Shown piece by piece: positions 1 through 10,800 of a DNA stretch of 47,328 nt. Position 1 is the first letter of the stretch; every line of letters begins with the position of its first letter. The stretch spans positions 1 through 47,328 of the forward strand of contig JAGDXY010000026.1 in NCBI GenBank assembly GCA_023256495.1, written 5' to 3'. This DNA comes from Microcaldota archaeon. Lineage in GTDB: Archaea; Micrarchaeota; Micrarchaeia; Micrarchaeales; CABMGC01. The notes beneath the pieces are model-generated. The model did no database searches and was not told the origin of the DNA. It saw only the letters and a list, made by a program, of their open reading frames with translations. Made by a program: the position numbers and the translations under genes.

Positions 1-357
1 CGCCTGCTGCACGCCGTAGCGCTAGGGCCCTTGTCTCAGTGCCCTTCTCGGGGCTTCTACTTACATAGCCCCTACGGGTCAAAGGTATGGTGGGCCATTA
101 CCCCGCCATCTGCCTGATCCGACGCAGTCCCATTGTAAGGCGGTAATACTGCATTTCGTATTACCATTTGAACTAAGGTTCATTCCAGAGACCTTAGCCT
201 ATAGGGGATTATCCTCAGTTTCCCAAGGTTATCCCCTTCCTTACAGTAGGTTAACTACGCGTTACTGAGCCGTGTGCCACTCTATGAAGCCATAGAGTAG
301 ACTTGCATGGCTGTCGGAATCTGATAGCGGAGCCCTCCAGCAGCATCAACTGGTATC
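1..357 (-). rRNA. 16S rRNA, 5' portion (truncated by window edge)
   Basis: Reverse complement begins ...CCAGTTGATGCTGCTGGAGGGCTCCGCTATC... (cf. archaeal CCGGTTGATCCTGCCGGAGG) and contains CACACGGCTCAGTAACGCGTAG, GATGGCGGGGTAATGGCC, ACTGAGACAAGGGCC and TACGGCGTGCAGCAGGCG. 5' boundary is approximate. Confidence 0.95.
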
Positions 358-457
358 GATTATTTTGGCCTTTTATCATCACTTAAACATTGCCTAGAGT
401 CTTAATTGAATCCAATAAGGATTCTCATATTAAATAAAGGAAACCAAATTATATTTT

Positions 458-477
458 GTTTATAAAGTATTTATACT
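458..477 (-). promoter_or_regulatory. Putative rRNA promoter (TATA-like)
   Basis: AAAAGTATAAATACTTTATAAAC on the minus strand, about 100 bp upstream of the 16S 5' end. Confidence 0.45.
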
Positions 478-482
478 TTTCG

Positions 483-1553
483 TTATTTCATAAGATAGAT
501 TGTCTCTACTAATATTTCAACTACAAATAGTATTATTATAATAATCTCTAGCATATCCTCTCTTTTCATAGCCAATTGTTCATTAATAAATGTTCTCATT
601 TCATTAAGATATTCTATATTCTTTTCTAAAGAGCTTATTTCATTCTCTAAATTTACTGCACTTGCGAATAAGTTATATACCCTAGATAAATACCATTCAC
701 CAGTTCCATAGACTATATTATTCATTAAATTCAATAAGCCATGACCCTCATATAGCTTAGATCCTAACTCAAAATGTAATCTTTTAAGAATAGAGCTTTT
801 ATTTTGAAAAGTTGACCCTATATCTAGATGTACTCTTTGTATAATCTCATTTATCTCACTGTTTGTTCTTCTTGTAACTAGAAATTGTGCATTTGTAACT
901 TCTGCTAGTATAAGTTCTATTTCATGACTTGGCTCTGTATCGATCATAACACTACTTTCCCAACCCGCTAATAATATGCTATCCTCGCTATACCTTATAT
1001 TCTTATTTAGCAATGCATCTACATAGTTCTTGTCTAGATTTTTATATTCTTTTTCATCAATCATCAAACCTGCTACAAAATCTTTGTTTTCATTCAAAAA
1101 TTCCTTTGCTCTTGTTAAGAAGAAATAAAATCTATATGTCTCTTTTTCTCTTTTTTGATTTAGCTTATATAATTTGCTTAGTTGGTTCTCTACCTTTTTA
1201 GAAGATTTTATAACAATCTTTTCTATAGCCCTTTTTATCTCATCATTGAATGTCATGTCTATAATATTAGCTATTGAAAATTCCTCTGTTTGATATCTTA
1301 CTCTTATGCTATATACGCCAAAATAATAAAAGGCAACCTGTACTTTTAGCTCTATTTTTTTATCCTTTATATTTATTACTTCATCTTTAAAATTAAAAAC
1401 GTAAGGCATTGTTATAGTAGGTATTTCTTCTGGCTGCGGTCTTTTATATTCGTAACTAGTAAAATCCTCTGGATTATTAAATAATTTGTTTAATTCGTCT
1501 TGTTCAATCTTATTTCCTGTATCAAATAAATAGAGCCAAACAATTTCATGCAT
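483..1553 (-). CDS. RMD1/YagE (DUF155)-like protein with C-terminal TM segment
   Basis: ORF 356 aa; late region ...NLENEISSLEKNIEYLNEMRTFINEQLAMKREDMLEIIIIILFVVEIL resembles the RMD1/YagE C-terminal signature (helical region then TM). Confidence 0.6.
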   Translation of the reverse strand: MHEIVWLYLFDTGNKIEQDELNKLFNNPEDFTSYEYKRPQPEEIPTITMPYVFNFKDEVINIKDKKIELKVQVAFYYFGVYSIRVRYQTEEFSIANIIDMTFNDEIKRAIEKIVIKSSKKVENQLSKLYKLNQKREKETYRFYFFLTRAKEFLNENKDFVAGLMIDEKEYKNLDKNYVDALLNKNIRYSEDSILLAGWESSVMIDTEPSHEIELILAEVTNAQFLVTRRTNSEINEIIQRVHLDIGSTFQNKSSILKRLHFELGSKLYEGHGLLNLMNNIVYGTGEWYLSRVYNLFASAVNLENEISSLEKNIEYLNEMRTFINEQLAMKREDMLEIIIIILFVVEILVETIYLMK

Positions 1554-1568
1554 CTTATCACATTTGAT

Positions 1569-1640
1569 GCGAGTGCCGGGATTTGAACCCGGGTTACTGC
1601 CTTGGCAAGGCAGTGTCCTACCAGGCTAGACTACGCTCGC
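1569..1640 (-). tRNA. tRNA-Gly(GCC)
   Basis: Cloverleaf on minus strand GCGAGCG..CTGCC-TTGCCAA-GGCAG..CCGGG-TTCAAAT-CCCGG-CACTCGC; one C6-A67 acceptor mismatch; no encoded CCA. Confidence 0.93.
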
Positions 1641-1743
1641 ACTTAATATTATTTTTAATAAAAAATATTATTAAAGGCTTTTCTTTTGAATTTTATAACT
1701 TGGTTATGAAAAGTTTAAATCTTTTTATAATGAAATAAGATTT

Positions 1744-2373
1744 ATGGTTTCAACTTTATTCATTGATACGCGCAGTATATTCTATTATAAAACAGATGAA
1801 GATGAAGCATTTTATATAAAAGAAGCAATAAGATCAGTATTTGGCATTAATATAGAAAATCCAGAAGAATATATTGAATATACCCCTCTTAGCATGCTTA
1901 ATAAGATCTCTTATGACCTTGGAATAGAACTAGAGGGCTTAATAAACAAAAAAGATGTATTTATAAATGATCTTTACTATGCTTTCTATAATCTATTTGG
2001 CCATGCATTGCCATTAGTCAAGAAAGGAGTTTTAGAGCTCATAAATTGGTCTATAAAAAACAATATAAATATATACATATTAACTCCTGAAATTGAGAAG
2101 ATTAATAGATATAAGATATTGCATGCGGGCTTAGCAGGTTATTTTAATAATGGCCTTTTTGGTGATAATTACATTGTTGATGAACTTTTTAAAGAGGCAA
2201 AGAAGATAGCAATTGATTCTATCTTTATAACTAATTCTATGAACCTATTTAATGTATCTAAATCTATAGGTATTAATTCATTCCTAGTAAACGATAAGAA
2301 ATATGATATAAAAGGAGAAAATATATTAAAAAACTTTAGTGATATATCAAAAATAAAAGAGCTTATTAAGTAA
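1744..2373 (+). CDS. HAD-superfamily-like protein with degenerate catalytic motifs
   Basis: N-terminal TLFIDTRSIFYY in place of FDxDGT; cap-like helical region; IYILTPEIE as motif II position; IFITNSMNLFNVSKSIGINSFLV as motif III/IV position. Confidence 0.5.
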   Translation: MVSTLFIDTRSIFYYKTDEDEAFYIKEAIRSVFGINIENPEEYIEYTPLSMLNKISYDLGIELEGLINKKDVFINDLYYAFYNLFGHALPLVKKGVLELINWSIKNNINIYILTPEIEKINRYKILHAGLAGYFNNGLFGDNYIVDELFKEAKKIAIDSIFITNSMNLFNVSKSIGINSFLVNDKKYDIKGENILKNFSDISKIKELIK

Positions 2374-3376
2374 TTATGCTTTGATTACAACCTAAAGGCT
2401 GCGCTAATTGTCCAGAAACTATAAGTTTAACATAACCAAGTAATGGTATGCTATACACCATATAACCAAGCACTTCGTTTTCTGAAGGCGGCTTATTATA
2501 ATATTGTATGTCGAATGCATTATTATTATCGCCTTTTGTTATAAAGTAATAAGTATCATTTACCCTTATTGCTGCAACAACTCTGTGTATTATATCACCA
2601 CTAAAAGAATCAGGGGGCGTTGCTCTATATACTATTATTGGCATCGTATAATTTTCTTTTATTACTCTATTGTCATAAATTAATTCATCATTATCGACTA
2701 TCTTATACATCTTACCATTAATACTTACATTTTCTATGGTATAGTTAAATCTTATTATACCTATCTGCTTTGGTATTACACATTGTCCTAAATTTTTATC
2801 ATTTGCTCCAAGCAATCTGCTTATACAAACCAAACTATATAATGCTACATTATATCTATTATGTATTATCACACCATTTAAAGATACATTTGACTTATTA
2901 TCATTATAATAAGGTAGATACAATACAAGCTCGTTTTCTATACTTTCATTAAATAGGCTAAAGAGATAAGGGCTCATGTTTATTGTAGGTATTTTATTAT
3001 TGCTTACAAAAGAGCTATAGTTTTTTATACCTTGTATTATTACTAAATCTCCTCTATTTAGATGCGGAAGCATACTACAGCTAGCTACAGTATCTATTGG
3101 TACTTGAGTGCCAAGCAAGATGCCAATTCCATAAATAGTCAATATAGCAGCTATTATTGACAAAGCAAATTCTATCATCGTCTTTTTAACCCCTATATTT
3201 TTTGAGCTATAAGTGATTTCGCTTGAAAAAATAAGCACTATAATGAAAAATGCAAATATGCCTATTAATATGTTGCTAGTAAATGCATATGCAACTATAG
3301 CTAAGATAAGCAATATATAAAGCAAATTTATAAGCAACTTATTGAGCTTCATTCTTATCCTTCTCATTTTTTTCAT
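2366..3376 (-). CDS. Signal peptidase I (S26 family)
   Basis: N-terminal TM segments, ASCSMLPHLNRGDLVII active-site Ser box, DIIHRVVAA His box, ITKGDNNNAFD. Confidence 0.85.
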   Translation of the reverse strand: MKKMRRIRMKLNKLLINLLYILLILAIVAYAFTSNILIGIFAFFIIVLIFSSEITYSSKNIGVKKTMIEFALSIIAAILTIYGIGILLGTQVPIDTVASCSMLPHLNRGDLVIIQGIKNYSSFVSNNKIPTINMSPYLFSLFNESIENELVLYLPYYNDNKSNVSLNGVIIHNRYNVALYSLVCISRLLGANDKNLGQCVIPKQIGIIRFNYTIENVSINGKMYKIVDNDELIYDNRVIKENYTMPIIVYRATPPDSFSGDIIHRVVAAIRVNDTYYFITKGDNNNAFDIQYYNKPPSENEVLGYMVYSIPLLGYVKLIVSGQLAQPLGCNQSIIT

Positions 3377-6300
3377 TAATTAATCTATTTGCATCTATAC
3401 CAACTACCTTTGAACCGTCTTCACTTTTATATACACCGAGTATTGCATCTGCATTGTAAATAGTTGAGTCATTGTGGCTTACCACTATAAACTGCGCATT
3501 TTTACTAAGCTCTTTTATAAGCAAAGATAGCTTTATGGAATTTTCTTTATCTAAAGCGCTATCTATCTCATCAAATATGTAAATAGATGATGGTCTGCAT
3601 AGATGTATCGAAAACAATAACATCAACAAAAGCAATGCCTTTTCGCCACCTGACTTAACACTTAGATTTAGATTACTATCTTTTATCAATATCTCTAGAC
3701 CACTATTAAATGGATCTCTTGGATTTGTTAAGGCTATACTTGCTTTGCCAGGGAATATATAAGAATACAATTTTTCAAAGTTTTTATTAACTTCATTAAA
3801 TGTCTTCATAAATGTCTCTACTTTTCTTTTGTCTATCTCTTCTATAAGCCTTAACACTTCATTCTTCTCACTTTCTAGCTTTTCTACTTTTTCCTTCATT
3901 GAATCTACTTCTTTCTTCCTCTCTTCATATACCTCTGGTGCTTTTAGATTGACACCACCAAGATTATTTATCTTTTCATTAACCTCTTTTAGCTCATTTT
4001 CTAATATAGAAGGATCTTCTTTTATGTATGGCTCATCTATGTTATATGCCTTAATCTCTGCTTCTATATCACTTATTCTTACTTCTAGCTGAGTTTTCTT
4101 TATATTATATTCATTTTCAATCCTTTCCAAGCTGCTTATCTTCTCTTTATTTTTCTCTATCTTTATTTGAACTTCAGCTAGATTGTTATTTATCAGTGAT
4201 ATCTTGTCATATAGCTCTTTGTTTTCTTTGTTAAATGATTCCATCTCTCTTAATATATTCTCTTTGCTCTTCTCTAATTTCTCTTTTTCAATAGATAGCT
4301 TATTTGATTCTTCTTCATCATTTGCTATAGTCTTATTTAGTTCTTTGATCTCTTTTTCTATATCACTTATTTGTAATTTTAATATCTCCTCTTCTTTTTC
4401 TATCTTTGCTAATTCTATGCTTATCATTTCTCTTTCTTTTTTATTTTCTTCTATATCTATCTTTCCTTTTCCTATGTTGCTTTCTATAAGCTCATTTATC
4501 TTTTTGCTTATTTCATCTCTTTTTGCGATAAGCTCTTCCTTTCTCTTTTTTATCTCATCTATATTAATATTACTCGTTTCTATCTTCTTCTGCATCTCAT
4601 TTCTTATTTCTTCTAGCGTTTTTTCTAAACTTGCTATCTCACCTTGTAATAATGCATACTCTTTTCTTGTTTCAAAGATCTTCTTATCTATATTTGCTAA
4701 TTCCTCTTCCTTCTTTTTCTTTTCTTCTTTTACACTTTCATATGCCTTCTCTGCTATTAATGGATCTATATTCTTTTTAAATGAACCCCCTGTTATTAAT
4801 CCACTTGCTTCTATTAAATCGCCTTCGATAGTAACAAATCTCTTATTTCCTATTCCTTGTCTTTTTGCTTCATCTATATTATTTACAAGATAGGTATTGT
4901 ATAATAAGAACTTGAATACAGGATCAAATCTAGGATCATAGGTTATATGATTAAGCAATAATCCATTGCTATCCTTGCTTTCACTATATGCTATATTCTT
5001 TAATGGTATAAAAGTATATCTTCCAAGATTATTCTTCTTTAAATAATCTATTATCTTGCTTGCTGTATCTATATTATCTACAACCAAATATTGTATTCTT
5101 TGACCAAGAGCAGCATAAATTGCATAAGATAAGCTTTGGTCATATTCCATTAAGTCTATTACCCTACCATAAAATCCATTATAACTATTCTTTAGCTGTT
5201 CAAATAGTTCATTTCTGCTGTTGTATGTATATTCTCCTATATCAATGAGCTTCTTGTTAATTTCATTAAGTTCATTACTTAATTGCGCCTTTTCCTTGTT
5301 TAGATTATATTCTTCTTTTATCAAATTGCTTAGCCTATTTTTCTTTTCTATTAGCTCTTTTTCTATATCATCTTTTTTCTTTGATAATTCCATTAACTTT
5401 TCTTCTTCTATTTTTCTCTTTTCAATATGCTCAATTGCAATCCTTTCCTTTTCTTCTATATCTATTATTTCTGTGTTTAAAGAAGCTAATTCCTTATTTA
5501 AGTTCGCAATAATCTCAACAATATTTGTAGATTGATTTTCACTGCTTGATATTACTAGATTCAACTCTTCTAATCTCTTTTTTATTACACTTTTCCTATT
5601 CTCGTTTTCATTTATCTTATTCTTTAGCTCATTAATCTTTTTGTTTTCATTATCTAAGTTTGTTCTTTTTTCAACTATATCTTTGCTTATATCATTTAAT
5701 CTTGAATTAATATAGTTAATATTGCTCTCTATCTCGCTTAGTTTTCTTGTAAATTCTGCATTGCTCATAGACCCTTTGTTTATCTTTTCTTCTATGCTAG
5801 ACCTTTCATTAATTAGTTCATTTGCTTTATTTGTTTGATCTAATATATCATTATTTAATGCATTCTTTTCATTTTCAATTTTGCTTAACTCTTCATTAAC
5901 TTTGTTTAATTCTATTCTTATAGAATCTAGTCTATTGGCTAAAATACTATAATTAAGAAGCTTTGCCCTTTTGTTTAGCTCAACAAATTGATTTGCTAAA
6001 TCTTTTTCTTTTTCTAATTCCTTTAGATATGCCTCTTTTTCATTAAGCACAAGCTTTGTTTCTCTTATTCTAGTTTCTACTTCATCTAATTCTTTAAGTG
6101 CTTCCTCTTTTTTGCTTTCAAATTCTTTTATACCTGATGTAGTATCTATCAATTCTCTTCTCTCTTTTGCGTTCATCTCTATTAGCTTGTTAATCTCACC
6201 TTGAGCTATAGTAGTGACTTCATTCACAAATATTCTGTGCTTTTCTAATATCTCTATTACCTCTTCTTTTTTCATTTTTTTATTATTTACTATAAAACGA

Positions 6301-6590
6301 GCCCTTCCATCCGATCTTGCCTCTCTTATTATATATAGCTTTTCATCGCCATCTAGATCTAATCTTACTCTTAAGAACTTGCTTTCATTATTATTGAATA
6401 GTGTCTTAAACTTATCAACCCTAAGCCTCTTTAGTGAGCTCTCTCCTAATGAGAATAAGATCGCATCGCAGATGTTGCTTTTTCCAGAGCCATTAGGCCC
6501 TATTATAATGTTAAAGCCCTTTTTGAATTCTATCTTAGCCTTTTTAAATGACTTAAAATGCTCTAATGTCAATGTTTTTATATAAAGCAA
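3339..6590 (-). CDS. smc: Chromosome segregation protein SMC
   Basis: Walker A GPNGSGKSN, long coiled coils, SMC hinge (GFYGRVIDLMEY...GQRIQYLVVDN), signature LSVKSGGEKALLLLMLLFSI, Walker B IYIFDEIDSALD. Confidence 0.95.
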   Translation of the reverse strand: MLYIKTLTLEHFKSFKKAKIEFKKGFNIIIGPNGSGKSNICDAILFSLGESSLKRLRVDKFKTLFNNNESKFLRVRLDLDGDEKLYIIREARSDGRARFIVNNKKMKKEEVIEILEKHRIFVNEVTTIAQGEINKLIEMNAKERRELIDTTSGIKEFESKKEEALKELDEVETRIRETKLVLNEKEAYLKELEKEKDLANQFVELNKRAKLLNYSILANRLDSIRIELNKVNEELSKIENEKNALNNDILDQTNKANELINERSSIEEKINKGSMSNAEFTRKLSEIESNINYINSRLNDISKDIVEKRTNLDNENKKINELKNKINENENRKSVIKKRLEELNLVISSSENQSTNIVEIIANLNKELASLNTEIIDIEEKERIAIEHIEKRKIEEEKLMELSKKKDDIEKELIEKKNRLSNLIKEEYNLNKEKAQLSNELNEINKKLIDIGEYTYNSRNELFEQLKNSYNGFYGRVIDLMEYDQSLSYAIYAALGQRIQYLVVDNIDTASKIIDYLKKNNLGRYTFIPLKNIAYSESKDSNGLLLNHITYDPRFDPVFKFLLYNTYLVNNIDEAKRQGIGNKRFVTIEGDLIEASGLITGGSFKKNIDPLIAEKAYESVKEEKKKKEEELANIDKKIFETRKEYALLQGEIASLEKTLEEIRNEMQKKIETSNINIDEIKKRKEELIAKRDEISKKINELIESNIGKGKIDIEENKKEREMISIELAKIEKEEEILKLQISDIEKEIKELNKTIANDEEESNKLSIEKEKLEKSKENILREMESFNKENKELYDKISLINNNLAEVQIKIEKNKEKISSLERIENEYNIKKTQLEVRISDIEAEIKAYNIDEPYIKEDPSILENELKEVNEKINNLGGVNLKAPEVYEERKKEVDSMKEKVEKLESEKNEVLRLIEEIDKRKVETFMKTFNEVNKNFEKLYSYIFPGKASIALTNPRDPFNSGLEILIKDSNLNLSVKSGGEKALLLLMLLFSIHLCRPSSIYIFDEIDSALDKENSIKLSLLIKELSKNAQFIVVSHNDSTIYNADAILGVYKSEDGSKVVGIDANRLINEKNEKDKNEAQ

Positions 6591-6617
6591 TTCTGTCGCC
6601 TTATATTATTCTTTTAT

Positions 6618-7652
6618 TCATCTATTATTAATAAATTTTCTCTTATAACGCATTTCATGCAATGATAGGAAAGTTTCTATATGTTGGGCAGTAACTATGC
6701 CTATAGGCTTATGCCCTTTTGTTACTATACCTATTCCATAATCACTTAAATCTATTAATGTATCTACTACACCTCTATTATATGGTATCTCTTTTATAGG
6801 CTTTAGCTCTATATTATTATTCCTTGCTATGAGTATTATCTTATATCCATGATCTCTTTTTATTATATAATAATGTGGTCCATATCTAACAAGTATTTTG
6901 TATAAGCGCTCTAAGCTAATCTTCTTTACTATAATAAAATTCTTAGATACTAATCTCTCTATGCTAATATTCTTAGTTATCTTCTTTAGATTAAGAAGCT
7001 CTTCTTCGCTCTTTGTTGCTCCATACAAAAAGAATAGTATTATGAAGTCATAGAAGATAATAAAGGTTTTATTATCTAGACTTGTATTGATAAGTATTGC
7101 ATAGATTATAGTAAATACACCAATTCCATAAATAAGCATTTTGCTTATTCTAATTGTCTTTCTTGTTGCATATTCTTCATTGCTCTTTTCTTCTAGATAA
7201 CTTTTTAGTATTCTACTTCCATCCATAGGATAAGCAGGCAATAAGTTAAATATACCTAGCAAGATATTTAGTATAAATAGGCTTTGAAAGAAATAAGTTA
7301 CTATTCCTTTAGGTGTTATTAGAGTAATTAAACCAAAGAATAGGCCAAGGACTATGCTTGCTAAAGGTCCAGCTAATGCTATCTTAAAAGATACTCTTGG
7401 CTTTATATTTATAGTATCTATTACTGATATGCCCCCAATAGGAAGTAATACAATCTTATTTACCTTTATCTTATTTCTCTTTGAAGTTATTGAATGTGCT
7501 AGCTCATGGAGTAATACACAAATGAATAATGATAGGATAAGGATAAAGAAGAGAAGACCACCAAATGCTACTATTAATAATAGTAATATAAAGGTCCAAT
7601 GCAATTCAATATCTATACCAAATAATCTAGCTATTTTTATTGAATCACTCAT
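6618..7652 (-). CDS. Site-2 protease-type zinc metalloprotease (M50) with possible C-terminal CBS-like region
   Basis: HELAHSITSKRN zinc motif, NLLPAYPMDGSRILKS motif, multiple TM segments. Confidence 0.88.
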   Translation of the reverse strand: MSDSIKIARLFGIDIELHWTFILLLLIVAFGGLLFFILILSLFICVLLHELAHSITSKRNKIKVNKIVLLPIGGISVIDTINIKPRVSFKIALAGPLASIVLGLFFGLITLITPKGIVTYFFQSLFILNILLGIFNLLPAYPMDGSRILKSYLEEKSNEEYATRKTIRISKMLIYGIGVFTIIYAILINTSLDNKTFIIFYDFIILFFLYGATKSEEELLNLKKITKNISIERLVSKNFIIVKKISLERLYKILVRYGPHYYIIKRDHGYKIILIARNNNIELKPIKEIPYNRGVVDTLIDLSDYGIGIVTKGHKPIGIVTAQHIETFLSLHEMRYKRKFINNR

Positions 7653-7828
7653 TGTTTAATATATTAAACAAAAAGATTTATTTTTAGATATGGTATTGAT
7701 CAAAAATCTAAATATTAAGTTTATTGTATATTATTAAATCTGCTTTTGACGAATTTAAATAGCAATTTACTTAATAATGACTAACAAAGTTTTTAAACTT
7801 TTCATTTTTAATTTGCTTAGATGATGTT

Positions 7829-10800
7829 ATGAAAAGTCTAAATGTAAAGCGTATTGCGGCTTTGGTCGCAACACTAGCAATTGGCTTAGCAAGCGCAGCA
7901 CCAGTAACATTCCAAAATGTACAAATAATAAATAATCAAGGCCAACCAGTAGTACAAATTGTTGTTGGTTCAAAAGCAGCAATAACAGATGGTGTTGTAG
8001 CAGCAAATATTGCTGCAGTAATTGGTAACTTGGCATTTACATCAACACCAGTAACAGCAACTGTCTCTGGTCAGCAAAACTTGCATTGTGTTGTAACAAG
8101 CACTGCTTGCTCATTGACAAACAAGCAGGTTGAGCTTGGAGTAAGAGGATTAAGTGCAGTAAGTGGTTCATATAGCTTTAGTGCATTAATAGGTTCTGTT
8201 TTAAACAGAGCAGTAAAGATGAATCTACCACAATATACAAAAATACCACAAAGTGGTACTGGTACACAATATGCATATCCAGAAACATATTCTACTCAAA
8301 CCTCACCAGCTGCAAGTCCATATACAGCTATTAATGGTGCTCCAACAAGCATTGGTGTAACCCCTACTTATAATGGTGGTGGTGTTTCATTTACAACATT
8401 CACAAACAGTAGTTATGACAATATAATGAGAATAACACCACAAGAAGTACCAAGCTTGGCAAGCAATTTTGGCGTTGGAAACGAAAACGAGTATTTGTGG
8501 GTAACTGGTTTTCCTGTCTATGATCAAAATGCAAAGAGCTTTGCATTAATAGATGCAGGCGGTGCAGTACAAGCTGTATTCCAAAACCCAATCCAATTCA
8601 ATATACCTGCAAATACAATGGCAAATACAACAAAGACATCTACAATTTCATTGCTTGGTGAGAATTGGACAATAATTAGTGGTAATTATCCAACTGCACC
8701 AACTGGCTTTACATCAGGTAATGTCGTATTTGGTTATAGTAAATTAGAAATAGCTCAATCATTAACACCATTGCAAGTTGTATATGTTGGTCACAACATA
8801 ACAAGCGGTCCATTCATGGTAGAATTGCAAGACCTATCATATCCTACACAAAATGGCACTTCAAAGGCAGCACTTGCAATTTATTATAAAGGCCAATTGG
8901 TAAATGAGACAGCAATACCACCATATACATTAAAGAGCTTCAATATATCAGGAACTAAATTATATGTAAGAGTTGGCGAGACATTCCCAGGCTTATATGC
9001 ATACCAAAAATGGGCACAATTGCAGCTATATTCAAATGTCTACAACTTAACAAGTGGACAAGCATTCAATTCAACATATGACAAAGGTTGGTATGTATTG
9101 CTTGGTTGGACAAACACAACAACAAGCACTAATGCAAAATTAAATGAATTGCAACAAATAGTAATCTATAATACAACACCAGTACAAACATTAACACCAC
9201 AACAAAGCTTCAATTTCATATCAAACCCAGCAGTATGGAAATTAACATTCGTTGGTGAAACACAAGGTTCTGGCAATTTTGATCCAGTAACATTCACAAC
9301 AAGCTATGTATCAAGCAAAGAATATGAAAACCTTGGCCTTGGCTCATCTAAACCTGGAGCTCCAGCACCAAAGAATATAACAGAGCCAGCACAATTGCTA
9401 ACAGTAACAAGCTCAATACCTAATGCATTTAGCTACATGGGCGAGTCAAACAACACTGTAGTATATGACCTCACACCATATGAGTTAAATGAAGTTGCAA
9501 ATGCAATGGGTGTAAATTCATTATACGCTAGTGCGCCTATTAATGTAAGTATCGAAGGAATAGAAGGTAGTTTTATAGGTGGTGCATCAAACCCTAATCT
9601 ATTTGTTACATTAACAGGTTATCCTTCAAATACAGCTACCACAACATTATCTAAAACATTATCATTCACTTCACAGAGTGGAAAAGGCTCATATAATACA
9701 TCAATGGGTAGCCTCTTCAATGTTACTAATATAAAAGTAAGCGAAGCATTACCAGGGCTTACAGTAAATGTAAACTCAACTATACCTGCAGTATTTAATG
9801 CAAATCTGGGTTGGAATAGCAATACAGTTACAGCAACAAATGTTCCAGCATTAGGTACTCCTGCTAATGCATTAGCATATATAACAGTAAATACCTTAAT
9901 TAATACAGCAAATGTAATATTATTTAGCGGAAGTGGTAAATCACCTTTAACATTATCTTTTGGAGGCAATGTAGAAGTAACAAGCAATACCTTACCAGTC
10001 AATACCGCAATAAGTAGCAATACAATGGTTTTAAGTGGTCAAGTTGACTTTGGGCCACAATCAGTACCTATATATAATAATAGTAATGTATTAGGTTATG
10101 TGACATTGAGCGGTAATGTAGTATTCAACAATATTAATGATCAAGTAGGCTATACTCCAGGTAATGCAATAAGCAATTCTATACCTGTTAGTGGTAATAT
10201 TCTGTTAAGCTATAGCGGTGCTTATTTAGGCAATATACTTTTATCAGGTAATGTAGTACTTGATCTAGAAATACCTGCAAATGCTTTAGGTTCTGTTACA
10301 CCTACACAAAATGCTATTGTAATAAGTGCAAATACCTATGCAAGTGGAAATATAATAACAGATAAAGGTTTGGCACAGCTTAATTCATTACCAGTAGGTC
10401 TATTCTATCAAGTAGGTACTACACCATATCCTTACTTAACAACATCAACAAATGTACTTTACAACCAACAAAACGGCCAGCCAATACAACAATTCGTTAT
10501 AACACCAAGTTATGCAGCAAAGCAAGGAGAAGCCTCTCAATACTTTACATATCAATTAAGTGAATCTCCAATACCAGGAAATACAGCAGCAAATGATTAT
10601 CTAGGCTTTGCAATATATAATTCAACTGCAGGTGCATCTGCAGCAGCAAGCAATCTATTCCAGCTCAATTATTCATTGACTGGACAAGCAAACAACATGA
10701 CATATATAAGTACAATTGGCGCAAATGTACAAGCACCAGTTGGCTTTAGAACAGAGAAAGGAAGCGAAGTTGCAAGCATATCTCCAACATCATTGACAGT

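Noticed and set aside
408-424. GAATCC-AATAA-GGATTC inverted repeat in the 16S leader
   Set aside because: Short hairpin; could be part of the rRNA processing leader but cannot be separated from chance in AT-rich sequence without the 3' flank of 16S.
4183-4893. Long plus-strand ORF antisense to smc (also 3829-4092, 5060-5248, 5221-5535 and 6214-6585)
   Set aside because: Ser/Phe/Leu/Ile-rich translation is the mirror of a Lys/Glu-rich AT-rich coiled-coil gene; smc is unambiguous on the other strand.
9619-10020. Minus-strand ORFs inside the S-layer gene (also 7827-8036, 8400-8591, 10669-10851 and 10897-11094)
   Set aside because: Antisense shadows of a strongly supported S-layer CDS; no independent motifs.
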